Positions 11,844-23,609 of a stretch of DNA of 64,000 bases are shown piece after piece. The translations under genes were made by a program, and so were the position numbers. The DNA comes from Phorcus lineatus (lineage: Eukaryota > Mollusca > Gastropoda > Trochida > Trochidae). Within the stretch, counting starts at the first letter, position 1. Each line of letters starts with the position of its first letter. The notes below the pieces were generated by a model. That model saw nothing but the letters and a program-made list of their open reading frames with translations. It did no database searches and had not been told where the DNA came from. The DNA is taken from contig OV121087.1 in the NCBI GenBank assembly GCA_921293015.1, positions 12,908,501-12,972,500 on the forward strand, read 5' to 3'.

Positions 11844-12436
11844 TTGTAGTCGATGTATGGGAGTTAAGTCTTCATTTGAATTATTTTATTTCGTAATTTT
11901 GAAAATATTATATGTATCAAAATGGTAAAATAAGAATGATGATTATGAGCATGAAACACTAAAACTGAGAAATTTAGCAAAGTTTACAACACTCCTAACA
12001 AATAGGTAGTTATGTTTTGAACAGATTAAAATATTATAAAAATAATTAAATAGGGTACACTATCTAAGGTTCATGGAAAGTCTGCCTTCGTAAGTTTTGC
12101 GTACAATTGATGAGCTTTAGAAATATGGGGGTAGTCATCCTAGTGTTCAGTGTCCCTGAGACAAAAATTTTATCTGGCGTTTCTACATTGATCTTATCAA
12201 TAAAACCTCAAGCTTTAACCACAACATGAGATTTTTAGATTTCTTACATGTTGTGTGAACAATATGACTGTATGTCTTAGAGCTACATGTACAGAGTAAT
12301 TTTATCTATTTCAAAGAAGTATGATATTAATAATCAGGACCTGTACGTAGGTTATGTCATCTTCTGATGACTTTTGTGTGTGTGATGATATTATATGATA
12401 ATCAGCTATGAATTGATGAATAATGTTAACTTTCAG

Positions 12437-12545
12437 GGACATGGCTGCATGAATCTGGTCTTCAAGCAGCCTCACTAGACGACATAGTCAATGATGTGTT
12501 GTTGGAGGTCAAGTGCCCCCTATATTGCGCGGGATATCCCAGTAA
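12437..12545 (+). pseudogene. YqaJ-type nuclease exon fragment
   Basis: After a good acceptor ('aactttcag') the frame reads 'TWLHESGLQAASLDDIVND' and then 'VLLEVKCPLYC'. This fits the core of the YqaJ/lambda-exonuclease family: an 'ASPDG'-like turn, here 'ASLDD', followed by the catalytic 'LEVKCP' with its E and K. In the family these acidic and lysine residues bind metal and cut DNA. The frame then runs into low-complexity AT-rich sequence and stops. The N- and C-terminal parts of the domain are not visible. It supports the ISL2EU assignment of the host element. Confidence 0.6.
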
Positions 12546-14245
12546 AACACGAAAAGGAAATAAACTTTGTTTGTGTGCGATTTTATTTTTATTAAACTCT
12601 ATTTGAAAAACAGTGGGATTTGTGTTGTTTGTAGTATTTTGATCATAGTCACACTCCCCTTTTTCTTATGTGTTTATTGTATTGTGTAAGTAATAAGGAT
12701 ATATTCTTGGATGTTATAATCCTTGAATTGATTTGAAAGGAGATTTGTAGGAGTGGATGGTAGTACATGTAAGTCGGCAAGAGCAGTTCAAGGTTACACC
12801 TTATTAATACTCTCCCATTGAAGATATCACTGTTTAATAAATCTACATTGTTATTACACATTGTTTGATAACATCGCATACCGAACAATTGATGTGACAG
12901 AGACATGACATCATACGTCACAATGTTAGCGGCGCAGCTGCAATGGTCATGTCAGTGATTTTCTTGCAATTTTATTGATGTAAATTTTTAAAGAATACAA
13001 TAAATGATAAATTACCCAACTCAGTCCCCTTTAAAACATTTTTATGAAACTCCTGATAGGAATCGGTATCTAACTCGCTTTAGCTCGTTAAATACCAAAC
13101 CACATGCTTGTTTCATGAAAGTGTTATTAAACAGGATGTCGTTTAGTATTATTATTTATTATGTAATTAATTATTATTATATTAATTTTAAGGATAGGCA
13201 CTTGAATGCTGAACTCTGAAGTCAATATTGTAGATCTGGTGACTCTGTGGTCCATTTTAGGACGTTTTTTACCATGACAAAAGAAAATATTTTCACTTTT
13301 TTATCAGGACACAGTATTTGAATGCTGAAATTACTGTGTACAGACACATTGATCAGTATGGTTCAGTTATAATGGATATTATACACACTGATCAAGCAAT
13401 TGATTACTTCTTATAAAGTTTAAATTGAAATGGGTTTGCTTTATGCATTTAACAAATCCTGTTGAGCTTGAGACAATGCATATATTGTGTAATGATTGGA
13501 TGAAAAATGTGTAATTAATTGGTTGTTTTTCCCATTAAAGTTTCATTTTACTTCATAAATGAATTAAACAAACTTCAAACATTTCAGCCATATAAAATCA
13601 AATTTAAAGAGCATAATAGTTTATAAGAGCATCTCTTCATTTCTCACAGATTTTTTAATTGTTTAATATAATAATTTATTTTTGTGATTTATATTTGAAA
13701 AATTAAACTATCAATTAAATCTAAAAGAGGACACTTCTCAGCCCCAGTTGTGTAATGTCTACTTTGCTTCAACAATATTTCACAAAACATACAGGAAATC
13801 ATTTCAACGGAGAGACGTTAAGTTATAACAGTTACAACAACAACATTGTTTAGATCGTAGATGGTGATGGAAATATGTGTACTAGAACAGTTTCATATAT
13901 CCCGCCAATACAATTCACGAAAAATGAATGTTCATACCAGTTTAACATACGCCTTATTGGCATTTTTTTTCGTACCTTCAAGATCAACTCCCTTTTTCCG
14001 TTGACGCAAGTTACAAGGAAATCGAAAAAAACCGCAAGAATGTTTAATACTTGAATGATTACACCCGAAAGCAAAACAATAAACCATATCGTATTTTAAA
14101 GAAGTCACCACAGACTAGGACTTGCATCATGTAACTGTACAGTTACGTGGTTACTTAGCGCAGCCGCGCTTCAAACGTGATTCAGTTTAGGTATTCCCCG
14201 GAAGTCAAAGGTGAAGGTCGTTCGAAACGAGACTTGCAGGCCCTA

Positions 14246-14440
14246 TTGTGAGACTTCAAATTGATCACAATGACGGATGAAAAATGAATTATGATCAAAG
14301 CGGATTACAATATAGAATATATATCAACCACTATGCTTAATAATTGAATGCACTTATCGTCCTTACATTAATAGGTTACAAAACCCAACAATTCTTTCAA
14401 GAGTTATTTTATTTCTTTTTCAGTCTCAGCTATCTTGTAT
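14246..14440 (+). repeat. Module block F, unit A, right half
   Basis: It resumes the block F alignment after the inserted element: 'ttgatcacaatgacggatga', 'atgatcaaa', 'aatatatatcaacca-tatgctta' and 'cttatcgtcctta', all matched at 24,610-24,800 and 37,005-37,180. Confidence 0.7.
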
Positions 14441-14639
14441 AAATTTAAAATTGCAATGTTTCTGTACTTGCTGCAGGTGAAGGAATTTATGATAATGTAA
14501 TTTTACATGTAACTATGCAAAAGAAAGCATATGTTATATTTCATTAAAACAGGCATTTAACATTCACTGTGTTTCCTCGATCCAAATTAAACATTAAAGC
14601 ATGATTCTGTAACATTCAGTTGATGTCTGAGCATTTAAT

Positions 14640-14880
14640 TCTTTCTTGATTCACTTTGGTTGCAAGTTTCTATCGGCCATGTGATATTTGTATGGCTAGC
14701 TGTATGATCTATTCTTTGATGAAGTTGTGAGTTGACATAGATTAGCTGCTTCATGTACACGTGTGCCCATCGAACACATGACCCGATAACTGACCTGTAT
14801 GGCACATCTGCTGCATGGGGACGAGACCAATTCGTTGTCATCACGTGACTGGTCAATTAGACCCTGCAGGCTAAATAGTG
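14640..14880 (+). promoter_or_regulatory. Conserved block X, unit A, with E-box
   Basis: It matches 25,000-25,230 and 37,690-37,950. Shared landmarks are 'tttctatcgg', 'gatatttg-at-actagc', 'aactgacctgtatgg', 'gagaccaa' and 'cacgtgactggtcaa'. The palindrome CACGTG (14,842-14,847) is kept in all three units (25,182 and 37,894). CACGTG is the canonical E-box bound by bHLH-zip factors. A regulatory role is inference from conservation. Confidence 0.5.
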
Positions 14881-16589
14881 AAGTTGTCTGAGTCGGATTT
14901 ATATCAATTTCAATTTACTTGTGAATAAAGCCTTTTTTCGCATCAGTACATCAACATTGCTTATTTTCAAAGGTCACTGATAACTACATTTGAAGACTTA
15001 ATCAGTTGCCAGGTATATATACAACGGGATGAGCAGTTATCTAAACACATTCATTTAAATATATATCAATTAAACCAAACCCTTTGTATTTGAAAATCAT
15101 AAAGAAAATAAATCAAGTAAATCGTGTGAATGAACTGTTCAACAACAACAAACAAATATGTATATGTTGTGTGTGTATCAGTTTCATTAAAAAGACGTAA
15201 TTAGTCATTGATATCATAGAATATTAAGCTGTAAGTGATAAGTGTATGCTTAGCATACTTAGCGAATATATGTCTATACCTTAACGTAGACTTCATATTT
15301 GCAATGGACATCAAATCATTTGTAAAACATTTTTTTTCTGATACATTTCTCATGAATAGAAGCATCTAAAAAAACCTCTAACAATACATCAACACAGTGC
15401 AATAGTCGCGATGAGATGGTATCGATTTATTTTGTTAACTTAAACTTGATATCCTTTTTTTTAAATAATGAGAAAGCAAAAGGATCACAGTAACGAGTGC
15501 ATAAAATCAAGAGAGTAATGTTTGTCCCGAAATCTATATAAGTCGACTTTATTTGAAGTTATGTATGTAAAAGCAATCTAAAGACAAATAAATCTGAGGA
15601 AGTAGATATTTAGTGTTATGTTAATATCCAGAGAGCCGGACAAAGCCATGAAATCATTAATTAAGATATTAAAATGCTGAGCTTTTCGCCAAGAAAGCTT
15701 ATATATTGCTGTTACATATTTCACAAATACATTTTGATATTCATCACACATGGTTTTGCTTTGATGTGAACCTACATGTAAATGTCGTATATGATTATTT
15801 AAGAAATAGCTTTCATAAAGTGTTACACAGCTGAAATATTGCCAAGACAGCGCTAAACAGTAACTCAATCACTTCATAAAGTGTTTGTTTACTGGCTTAT
15901 CAACTATTTGAGGAGTGCAATTTAAACTGGTGTAATTGCTTGACTTGTCGATGGCATTTGACATGAATACTTTGCGCATGTGATTTTTCAAACGAAACAA
16001 AAGGTGAACGATCAGCTATGTATGTTTAAAGAAAACGTTCTTCTTTTGATTAAGCTCGCTTTTGGCAATGATGATAACTGACTGAATTGAATCATAGCAA
16101 TTTGATATGCCAATTCATATGGAGTTTTGTCACAATTAGGACTGCGTTGACTGATCAACCATTTGTCAGCACGTAATCATCTGATGGATGGATACAAATG
16201 TATACTTCATATTAAAAATTTACAATCATCAACCTCTTGGATATGCATAATTTCAAGACTACAATAGTTATTATCCAAGATGTATATGCACACTGCATCG
16301 TCTTTTGTCTTTGATATATCATCTACTTGAAGCAGAACTGTATGTCCTTAGCAAACTCTGCATCCCCATTTCATTGTATTTGATGTTGATAATTACGTAT
16401 TTGAAGACATATTTTAAGGTCAGCTAACATATCAAAATGAAGAGAAATGGACACGACCGAACTTGCCATACAACTTTATATATAACTTAACTCTATGCAT
16501 GCTAATTGACTTTTCGTTGTAAATATATAATCACAACATTAGCCCTTAGCTCACCACTGTCATGAGTTGTTGGTACTTCGCTTGATCTA
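14881..16589. other. Module DNA between blocks X and Y, no gene seen
   Basis: The first part (to about 15,060) still aligns with 37,945-38,140 ('gcatcagt-catc', 'aggtcactgataa', 'gagcagttatctaa-cacattcattta'). The rest is AT-rich. A minus-strand frame at 15,578-15,868 (96 codons) has no recognised domain and is not kept in the other units. Confidence 0.45.
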
Positions 16590-16716
16590 GCACTTTGTGA
16601 CTCTGAAAAGAACATCAAGAGATTGTCCAGTAGATCCCCCGGGATCCATTTGCTCTGGCCATGAGGGTTTTGGTGACATGTCGACCCATTTGTGCGTCCC
16701 AAAGTGACTAAAACAG

Positions 16717-16862
16717 GGATCTAGGACAATTCCCACCCGGACAATTCCCACCCAGACAATTCCCACCCGCCAATTGCCACCCGGACAATTACCACCTAGG
16801 ACAATTACCACCTAGGACAATTCCCACCCAGGACAATTGCCACCTAGGACAATTGCCACCGA
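16717..16862 (-). repeat. Minisatellite, 14-18 bp unit, about eight copies
   Basis: Repeated 'cctaggacaattgccac' with variants ('cccggacaattcccac', 'taggacaattacca'). It codes by chance for a G-N-W/G-I-V-rich peptide on the minus strand, which is not a protein. Tandem arrays near the ends are known from some MULE terminal repeats. Here it sits beyond the 3' end of the transposase fragment, so it likely belongs to the element. Confidence 0.9.
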
Positions 16863-17302
16863 AAATAAAAATAATAATGTTTATGAGATTTAACACACTT
16901 TATTGTCATGAATTCAACAATATAAATATGATATGTAATATCATGAAATATTTGTTTTAACACTAGCACTGGACACTAATGAATTTAATGCTAAAGCACT
17001 ACTTCTAAGAACTTCCAGATGGATGGATGACAGCAGGCCATGTTGGTTAGAAGACGACGATGCCATCCTTCTAGGTGATTGTTTGTTCGTGGAAGGCCGT
17101 CGTTGGTCCTCCGGTGTTGGTTCCATGATGGAATGGGGAAGAGAGGCAGGCGTCGCCCTCTCCTCTGTGGACGGCCGATGTAGGTGTCCTCAAAGTAATC
17201 TACTACTGGCTGGAGTTCTTCAGGCAGGTTCTCGGACAGGGTCTCAAATGCTGTTGCTACCTCGTCCTCCGGGATGAAGGCAAGGGCTGCGAAACAGATC
17301 CA
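16718..17302 (-). mobile_element. MULE transposon fragment inserted in block Y
   Basis: Units B and C read through 'aaatagatctaatcctgc', so these 585 bp are an insertion specific to unit A. On the plus strand it starts with the 'ggacaatt' minisatellite and ends within transposase coding sequence read from the minus strand. Only the C-terminal part of the transposase and its 3' flank remain, so it is a 5'-truncated piece. Flanks 'ggatct' and 'agatcc' may be remains of a target duplication, but this is weak. Confidence 0.75.
16991..17302 (-). pseudogene. MULE transposase, C-terminal fragment
   Basis: The frame contains 'YFEDTYIGRPQRRGRRLPLF', then 'IPSWNQHRRTNDGLPRTNN', 'HLEGWHRRLL' and 'HPSIWKFLEVV'. 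The succession YFEDTYIGR, W-N-x-H/Y, LPRTNN-x-x-EGWH and P-x-x-WKF is typical of the C-terminal part of MULE (Mutator-like) transposases in animals. The catalytic DDE region would lie upstream (above 17,302) and is missing, because the frame runs into block Y sequence there. The start codon at 17,311 lies in that flank and is not the real start. After WKFLEV the reading frame decays. Confidence 0.8.
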
Positions 17303-17440
17303 ATCCTGCATTTAGGACTCCATTCGGGAAGCTGTTAGTAATCAGACATTAACCTGATTAGATTGGATGTCTGGGAGGCTTTTCCTTAGAAAACTGGTGC
17401 TCGTGAGTTTGTCTCAGAATTTGAGCTGCAAGGAATAACA

Positions 17441-17989
17441 AAAGGATATGCATTAAATATTTTTGTTTAAAATGATGGTCCTATGCCTAACTAAAACGAA
17501 AAGTGAGTAGATAATTGTTTTTACAATTTAGATTTGTATTTGAAAGCTTGCACTTTCAAAGTCTCTTAAAAGCATGTTATTATGCTGACATTTTAAGATG
17601 TTGGTTTGTAAGTAAATGTATATTTCGCTGAGTAGGAAGCTCAACGTTAAACATTTTAAGAATCAAATTATCAGTAGTATTGTCTACTATTATAATTTGG
17701 TTCTTAACAATTGGCTGTTATAAGACGATAGTATCAGAGGGACGGAATGTAATTTATTTTTTGAAAATATTTCAAATTCTAAGTTGATTGTACTTATGTT
17801 AAATGAAATATTCGTTATGTCAACTTGAATAATATTAACTCTATAGAAGAGTGTTATACTCACACTTCATCAGTGAAGCCAATGCTTTACACATTTGACA
17901 ATAGGAAGTTGGCTTGAGCTATGTATAAAAAATCTTCGCTTTTCTTGTATTTAACGTCACAGGATCACATTATGAATTGCAATAAATGA
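17441..17989. other. Module DNA, no gene seen
   Basis: AT-rich sequence between blocks Y and W. It aligns loosely with unit B 27,115-27,530 ('tttgaaagcttgcactttcaaag' against 'tgaaaagcttacactttcaaag') and unit C 40,570-40,900. Confidence 0.45.
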
Positions 17990-18400
17990 ATACATTGAGC
18001 CCAGTATTAACACAAACTAAAGCTGATCAACAGGGTTCAGGTAAATGGAATAAAGTGTCCTTCGATTTGGTCGAGTCGGTCATTAGGTCAGTACTTCGAA
18101 TAAACGGACACATAACAATAATCTATCTATAAAACTATCTCCTCTGAGCTTATTTCATCTGTGTTTTTTAAATAAATGGCTCGAAATAAAATTTTGATAA
18201 TCTTTAGTTCTCAACTTGGCTCAAGACCGAAGCTGCGACGTCACAGTGATCTATTTAAATGCAAAGTGTCTTGGCAGTCTTGTGACATTTAACGGATCAA
18301 CTAAAATTGATTGCGTTGAGTGCCAAGTCCCGCCCATTCCATGACAGCGTCAGTCTAATCATATGACATGCTCACTGGGAAATGTACAATGTTCCTTTTG
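17990..18400 (+). repeat. Module block W, unit A
   Basis: It matches 27,530-27,860 and 40,915-41,290. Landmarks are 'ctgcgacgtcacagtgatc', 'aaatgcaaagtgtcttgg', 'tgtgacattta', 'atcaac', 'ttgattgc', 'gccaagtcccgcccattcc' and 'gacagcgtcagtc'. It contains the palindrome GACGTC, overlapping a CRE-like TGACGT/GACGTCA core on the 5' side. No shared frame. Confidence 0.7.
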
Positions 18401-19429
18401 AACATGCAAAATCATGTGTTTCCTTCGTTTGTACCAGTTATTAATTCTATTTTAAAATGAAATGTAAAACAGTAAGACATTGAGGAGAATATTTTTCCAG
18501 ATAATTAGATATTAAATTATTTTTTTCTAGATTGCAAAACAAAAGATAATATGCTCGAAGATCTTGAGTACTGCTGTGTAAGATCGGGGTATTATTAAGG
18601 AAACGGGTTCATTGATATAGTCAGAATTTTGAAGACATACGTACGTCAATAGTTCATTGCTTTTTCTTGCAGTTAATAATGTGTTTTCTACCATGTACAT
18701 AAATGATATTGAATACATATATGATCGATTCTCTCATTAAGAAACATATAGCAATAGGTTTGAAGATATATTGTAGGAACTTAAAATCGAAATTCAATAT
18801 TGACTTCAATTTTTTAGTTTTACAAATGATGTGTCATTAAGTACAATGTCCAATTACATTTTCCTTGATTCAACCTTTGACAAGGATAATAAATTTTATT
18901 TTCCAGTCAGACAATTACTTGCTTTACTTTGAAATTGATCCCTTAAAATGTATCTTGCGTCATAGAAAAGTTTTAAGAAGTCTTGAAATTGCTCTAATTG
19001 AAGCTGTTAGGCATCATATATCATATGAATGTATGTTTCCTAACTTTTAATTATACAATATTGCATGTTTATGTAAAAACAATGTTTCATAAATTCTCTT
19101 GTTCAATGTTAAATACCAATTATTTCAGTCATTTAGAAATTAGGTTTTATCAATTTCGGCTGAATAAGATTGCCCATGTGTGCAGCCTAGTAACATCTGT
19201 CAACATGGATGGTTTATATTTGCAAGCTGTCAATGCTAGGAATTCGTTAAAATATCTGATTCAATATGGAACAAACACACATGTCATTACTTAGTGCAGT
19301 AAGTAAGTTTTGACTTTTATTGATATTCAACAGAAAGAACATTGTACGAAAGTTGCTATACATAAAATAAACCATTCAAGGTAATTTTGAAATTTTTCTA
19401 TTAAAGTTATTGTTCTGGAGTTCAGATTT
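18401..19429. other. Module DNA, no gene seen
   Basis: AT-rich. Overlapping plus-strand frames at 18,865-19,050 and 18,998-19,294 have no recognised domain and no matching frame in units B or C. Confidence 0.4.
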
Positions 19430-19830
19430 TCTTTAGTTTATTAGAATGATAACCAAACTGTGATAAAACATTTGAATTCCAGTTCCGCTCCAATATTAAA
19501 ACATATCGTCAAAAACCAAATTAGAAACCGTAATGTGAATGCTATGTACGTGGTATTTATGGTTACTGATTAGTAATGTGTCATTGAGGCTAGTTGGCAA
19601 ACAGACTCTCATTAGAAGTAACACAGAAACCAGACACAATCTATTCGACCTTCTTGGTAATGAATTGGCTGGACATAATTTGTTTCTTGATGAAGGTCAA
19701 AGAGGAATGGTATCCATGATGATTCTAAACGGTGGTTCGTTTATAAATACTTCAAATTCAAATTCAAATTACATTATTAATGTTGATTTTAGTATCTCAA
19801 AAAACTATTTTATGTAAAGGCCATTTTCAG
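19430..19830 (+). repeat. Module tail block T, unit A
   Basis: Counterpart of 4100-4630. In this copy a 92-codon plus-strand frame runs from 19,539 to 19,817, but the T0 copy is full of stops and indels in that frame. I therefore treat it as non-coding. Confidence 0.6.
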
Positions 19831-20269
19831 TCGGATTACATTTATTGCAGAATGAATAAATATGTGTAACTACTTTCATGCTCTAGATCTTAGTTATCTA
19901 ACTTTTAAAAATGTTTTGAAAACGTTGTTGTGTAAAAGTATCTATCGCTTACCTTTCAATCAACAATTATAAGATGTAAAGGATATGACAAAATCCTTCA
20001 TTTCACAATTTTAATTTTGAACAGGACATAAAGTTTCCATCTATCAGAATTATTCTAATGAAAACAATGTATAGGGTTACTCAGGATATCGTCAAATCAA
20101 CCGCAATGTTATAGTGAGAAGTATTTGTGGGGAGCAGTTATCAGGTCTTGATCAATATTTTGTTAACGTACACATAAAAAGTATGATAATGCACCAACGT
20201 TAATGATTTAATGGTCATAAAACATACCACATGTATATGATTGTTCTGCAAGAGGCTTACTAAACCTTT

Positions 20270-20274
20270 GACTT

Positions 20275-20308
<34 letters not shown>

Positions 20309-20313
20309 AAGTC
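20270..20313. repeat. (TA)n palindrome with 'gacttacaat' arms
   Basis: 'gacttacaat', then a TA run, then 'attgtaagtc': a perfect 44-nt self-complementary stretch. It can extrude as a cruciform. Expanded TA runs follow at once downstream. Confidence 0.9.
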
Positions 20314-20353
20314 ATATAAGTTGTATATATATATATGTAAAAGTTATATATAT

Positions 20354-20663
<310 letters not shown>

Positions 20664-20934
20664 CTGACACTTAATACATAATACTATGATATATATATAT
20701 ATTCAACGGAGCCGAAATTTATAATCCGACCCTAAAAAGTTGTGCCAAGGCGAGGGAATGACTGTCTCCGATGTTATCATCCATCTAACTACCGCGCTGA
20801 CCTTGTCTGTGTTTTTTACATTTCGCGTCCCGCGTTCAAAATTCAAATTCAATTTATCCCCTTGTTCTAAAAGTTCATAGTGACCGGCGATAGACATAGA
20901 ATGCGGATATATGCTTGGGAATAACAATGACGTT

Positions 20935-21440
20935 TCATGACGTCCCCTGGAAATACCATATCTGTTTATCTACCTAACATCCTAAATCAAGCTATAGCTC
21001 TTGTCCTATTGCTGGTAAACAATGACCTGGTCAGCAGGTTTGTCACATATAATAGCCGTCGCAGTTTCTGTCTTGACAACTTGCCTCTTTGCATCACTGA
21101 ATTTACTTGTTCAAGACTTTTGATATGTTTTTCGTTTGCGTGATCTACAAAGTGGTAGAATCAAGAAGCATTACCGACGATGACTAACTTCAAAGGATAC
21201 ATGAGAGGTATAGCTTATTCAGGTCTTCGTTCTCCTTTTTGGTAATTGTTTTCAGGCAAGTCACATTATATATACCTCACAAGGAATCAATTTTCAAACT
21301 GGCAGTCATAAAAGGAATTTCAGATGGATTCCATCTTTGATTTTCTTTCTCCTTCATAAAACATTACAGAAGCCTAGCATTATGTATTCACTCAGTGTAA
21401 CAGATCATATGAAGCGAGAGGTGAGGTGACCGTCGTACGA
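20935..21440 (+). repeat. Module block Z, unit B
   Basis: Counterpart of 8745-9290 and 32,950-33,475, and the most diverged of the three. It keeps 'atctacctaacatcct', 'tgcgtgatctacaaagtggta', 'caagaagcatta', 'aacttcaaaggatacat', 'ttgttttcaggcaagt' and 'cagtgtaacagatcatatgaagcgagag'; the last word is also near-perfect in unit A. Confidence 0.7.
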
Positions 21441-22263
21441 AAAGGCAATTTAAGCTAAGCAATACTTAACCTGTCTCTTGAAATGAATTAAGTGTGATTC
21501 GCTCCAAAACATTTGAAGTTAGGTGGACATAAATGTTATAGCAGGGGTTGTGATAATGTCAGTTGACAAGTAGAAGACGACTCGCTGCATGTAAAGATCA
21601 CATAGTTGGCATGTTTTACAAATTATCTCCATCAAAACTGACTGATTCTCCCATTCTATGTAATATAGTTACCCCGCCATTCCCCTTTATTTCCAAAAAA
21701 TGGTCTCTCAAAGCCACAAACAACAAACAGGCTTCTTGAAGTGGAAAATTAAAAAAAAAACGTTGAATGACTTTATCAGGAGATTTCCATGTACACTTAA
21801 AGCAGCACATGCCATTAAAATCGTTTATTTGTAATGAATAATGTCCACATTTTTCCGGGTTTATATTGGCAAGTTCGATTTTCTATGTGTTTTTCAGTAA
21901 TATTTGATTAAATTGGAATCAACTTCGTTTCAGACTGTGTAAGATTGAAAAAAATGATTAAAGTAAATCATATTCTTACCATATTTACAATATTCATGAA
22001 CAATTATGTACCATTTCATTCTAAGTAACAAAAAGATTTCCAAAGTGAGAAAGAATAATTTTTTTTATTCAAAATTGGAAATAAAGCATAATTTCTCCCT
22101 TTCAAGAACAATATATGAATATATCTATATTAATGTCATTTTATGAAAATTCTACGTTTGTTTAAAAATTACTTGGGTTAGTAAAATATTAAATTGATGA
22201 CCTTTCATTTATTTACTCATTTCACTGTATGACAAGTTTCGATTTTGTGTTTTAAGACCTAAG

Positions 22264-22405
22264 GAAACATCTATAAACTGGTTATTTGTCCTGTCCTTTT
22301 TTATGGTACTGAATTCATCACCATTCATTCTATAGAAACATCTATAAACTGGTTATTTGTCCTGTCCTTTTTTATGGTACTGAATTCATCACCATTCATT
22401 CTATA
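22264..22405. repeat. Perfect tandem duplication, 71-bp unit
   Basis: Copies 22,264-22,334 and 22,335-22,405 are identical over 'gaaacatctataaactgg' through 'caccattcattctata'. Identity in rapidly diverging DNA marks it as recent, possibly polymorphic or an assembly artefact. Confidence 0.95.
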
Positions 22406-23609
22406 ATTGTCTAATAAAAACGTTTAGTAGTAAATGACATTTAAATTTCTTTAAATCTTATCTACATAATGATTACATTGGAGTTGAAACACATTTATCG
22501 GTTTCCCCTTTAAACATTTCCTGTCGTCTTGGAAGTTTAAGCTACCTAATTGTACTAATAAAACTTTAAACCAACATTTGGATTATACTCATTCTGACCA
22601 TGCATTCACAAATACGTTGGCATTAAAGGTGAAACATGTTCCAAACACAAATTTATCATATGATGTTTGAATGATAATCCAACCACTGTTCAGTTTGGCA
22701 AACAATTATGCTTTATCTAGTGTCAGATCTGGGAACACTACAATTTTAACATATTGAATCATAAGGTGAAAGAATCTCATTACTCAAAACCTAATTCATT
22801 CTAAGGAATTCTGAAGACATCTTCAAGGGTCGGTATTTACAATTACATGTTTATTCCTATGGCTATAATGCCTTCAAGACAGGGGTCGCTTGGGACAGTT
22901 TTTTAAGAAATGCTGGATAGTTGAAACCTCATAATCTCTTTGGCAATTCAAATCACACGAATATCAAGAAGAACTGCCACATCTACTTAGCTTTTACATG
23001 AGATCAATTGGAGTACACTGATCCTAATTAGCCAAATTGCTTTTCAAATGTACTTATAATATAAGCATATTCTAAAAAAAATTAGTTTGTATTTGTTATC
23101 ATTATTCTGTAAAACATACTTCCTAACGATCACAAGTTTACCTTTTTATCAAATCATAAGTTGCACATTTTGCTTAACTAGGAACAATTTATTCATGCAA
23201 TGGAACTTATTCTTCTAACCTGAAAGAGCATTTTCTCATTGTTATCTGTCCTTCTCAATGTCATCATTTATACTTTATCCTGAACATTAAACACCATACA
23301 ATATCACACCGTGGTTACAGTTGGCAGATTCCAAATCTAAAAAGTGTTGAAACTGAAGCATTTGAAATATTCATCTTGCCTCAGTAATCAATCATTATCA
23401 ATGGCAAATATATATGCGGGTTGTATCTGCAATAACGGATGGATAAACCACTCGCAGATTAAGTAAATAGGTAATAAAGTCAGTGTGATATATAATATCA
23501 GCTGCTGGATCAATATTGACAATCTTGTTTTAACACCCATAGCGAAAAAAATGTAACATTGGCAGACGATATGTCTGTGTTAATTAGTTGAAAGGAACTA
23601 ACCACTTTT

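Larger units (their letters stand above)
11503..14243. mobile_element. DNA transposon remnant, ISL2EU-like, with TA flanks
   Basis: Unit B at 24,590-24,605 and unit C at 36,985-37,000 read straight through 'aaacgtattgtg', giving an empty site. In unit A the same sequence is split by 2.74 kb. Its ends are imperfect inverted repeats: 'gggcctgtaagt' on the left and the complement of 'gggcctgcaagt' on the right. A second inverted pair, 'acttccggggaat', lies at 11,542 and 14,192. TA lies at both edges (11,501-11,502 and 14,244-14,245), fitting a 2-bp duplication. Inside is an exon with a YqaJ-nuclease motif. From memory, ISL2EU elements combine TA-type 2-bp duplications with a YqaJ protein. The element is broken, with no long frame left. 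Confidence 0.7.
16590..17440 (+). repeat. Conserved block Y, unit A (interrupted by insertion)
   Basis: The halves 16,590-16,717 and 17,303-17,440 together match 26,815-27,115 and 40,255-40,570. The left half contains 'agtagatcccccgggatc', whose GATCCC-CC-GGGATC palindrome (16,633-16,646) is kept in all units, and 'cccatttgtgcgtccc'. The right half has 'aatcctgcatttagg' and 'gctgttagtaatcagacatt'. Unit A is more diverged than B and C are from each other. The aligned frames contain stops in B and C, so it is probably not coding. Confidence 0.75.
8745..20000 (+). repeat. 12-kb module, unit A
   Basis: First of three head-to-tail copies. Blocks in order: Z 8745-9290, E0 9900-10,140, E1 10,590-10,870, F 11,230-11,500 continued at 14,246-14,440, X 14,640-14,880, Y 16,590-16,717 continued at 17,303-17,440, W 17,990-18,400 and T 19,430-19,830. 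The blocks match units B and C in the same order and orientation. Two transposon insertions split F and Y. Most of the DNA between blocks is diverged beyond confident alignment by eye. Confidence 0.75.

Noticed and set aside
16590-16717. Block Y as a conserved coding exon on the minus strand ('DPGGSTGQSLDVLFRVTK')
   Set aside because: The frame is tempting and the three copies align here without indels, but B and C carry TAA upstream in the same frame and A stops soon after. Coding constraint is not supported.
16587-16811. Minus-strand frame rich in G-I-V and G-N-W
   Set aside because: The repeated part is the 'ggacaatt' minisatellite and the rest is block Y, whose aligned frame has stops in units B and C.
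17023-17277. 84-codon plus-strand frame
   Set aside because: Antisense of the MULE transposase fragment.
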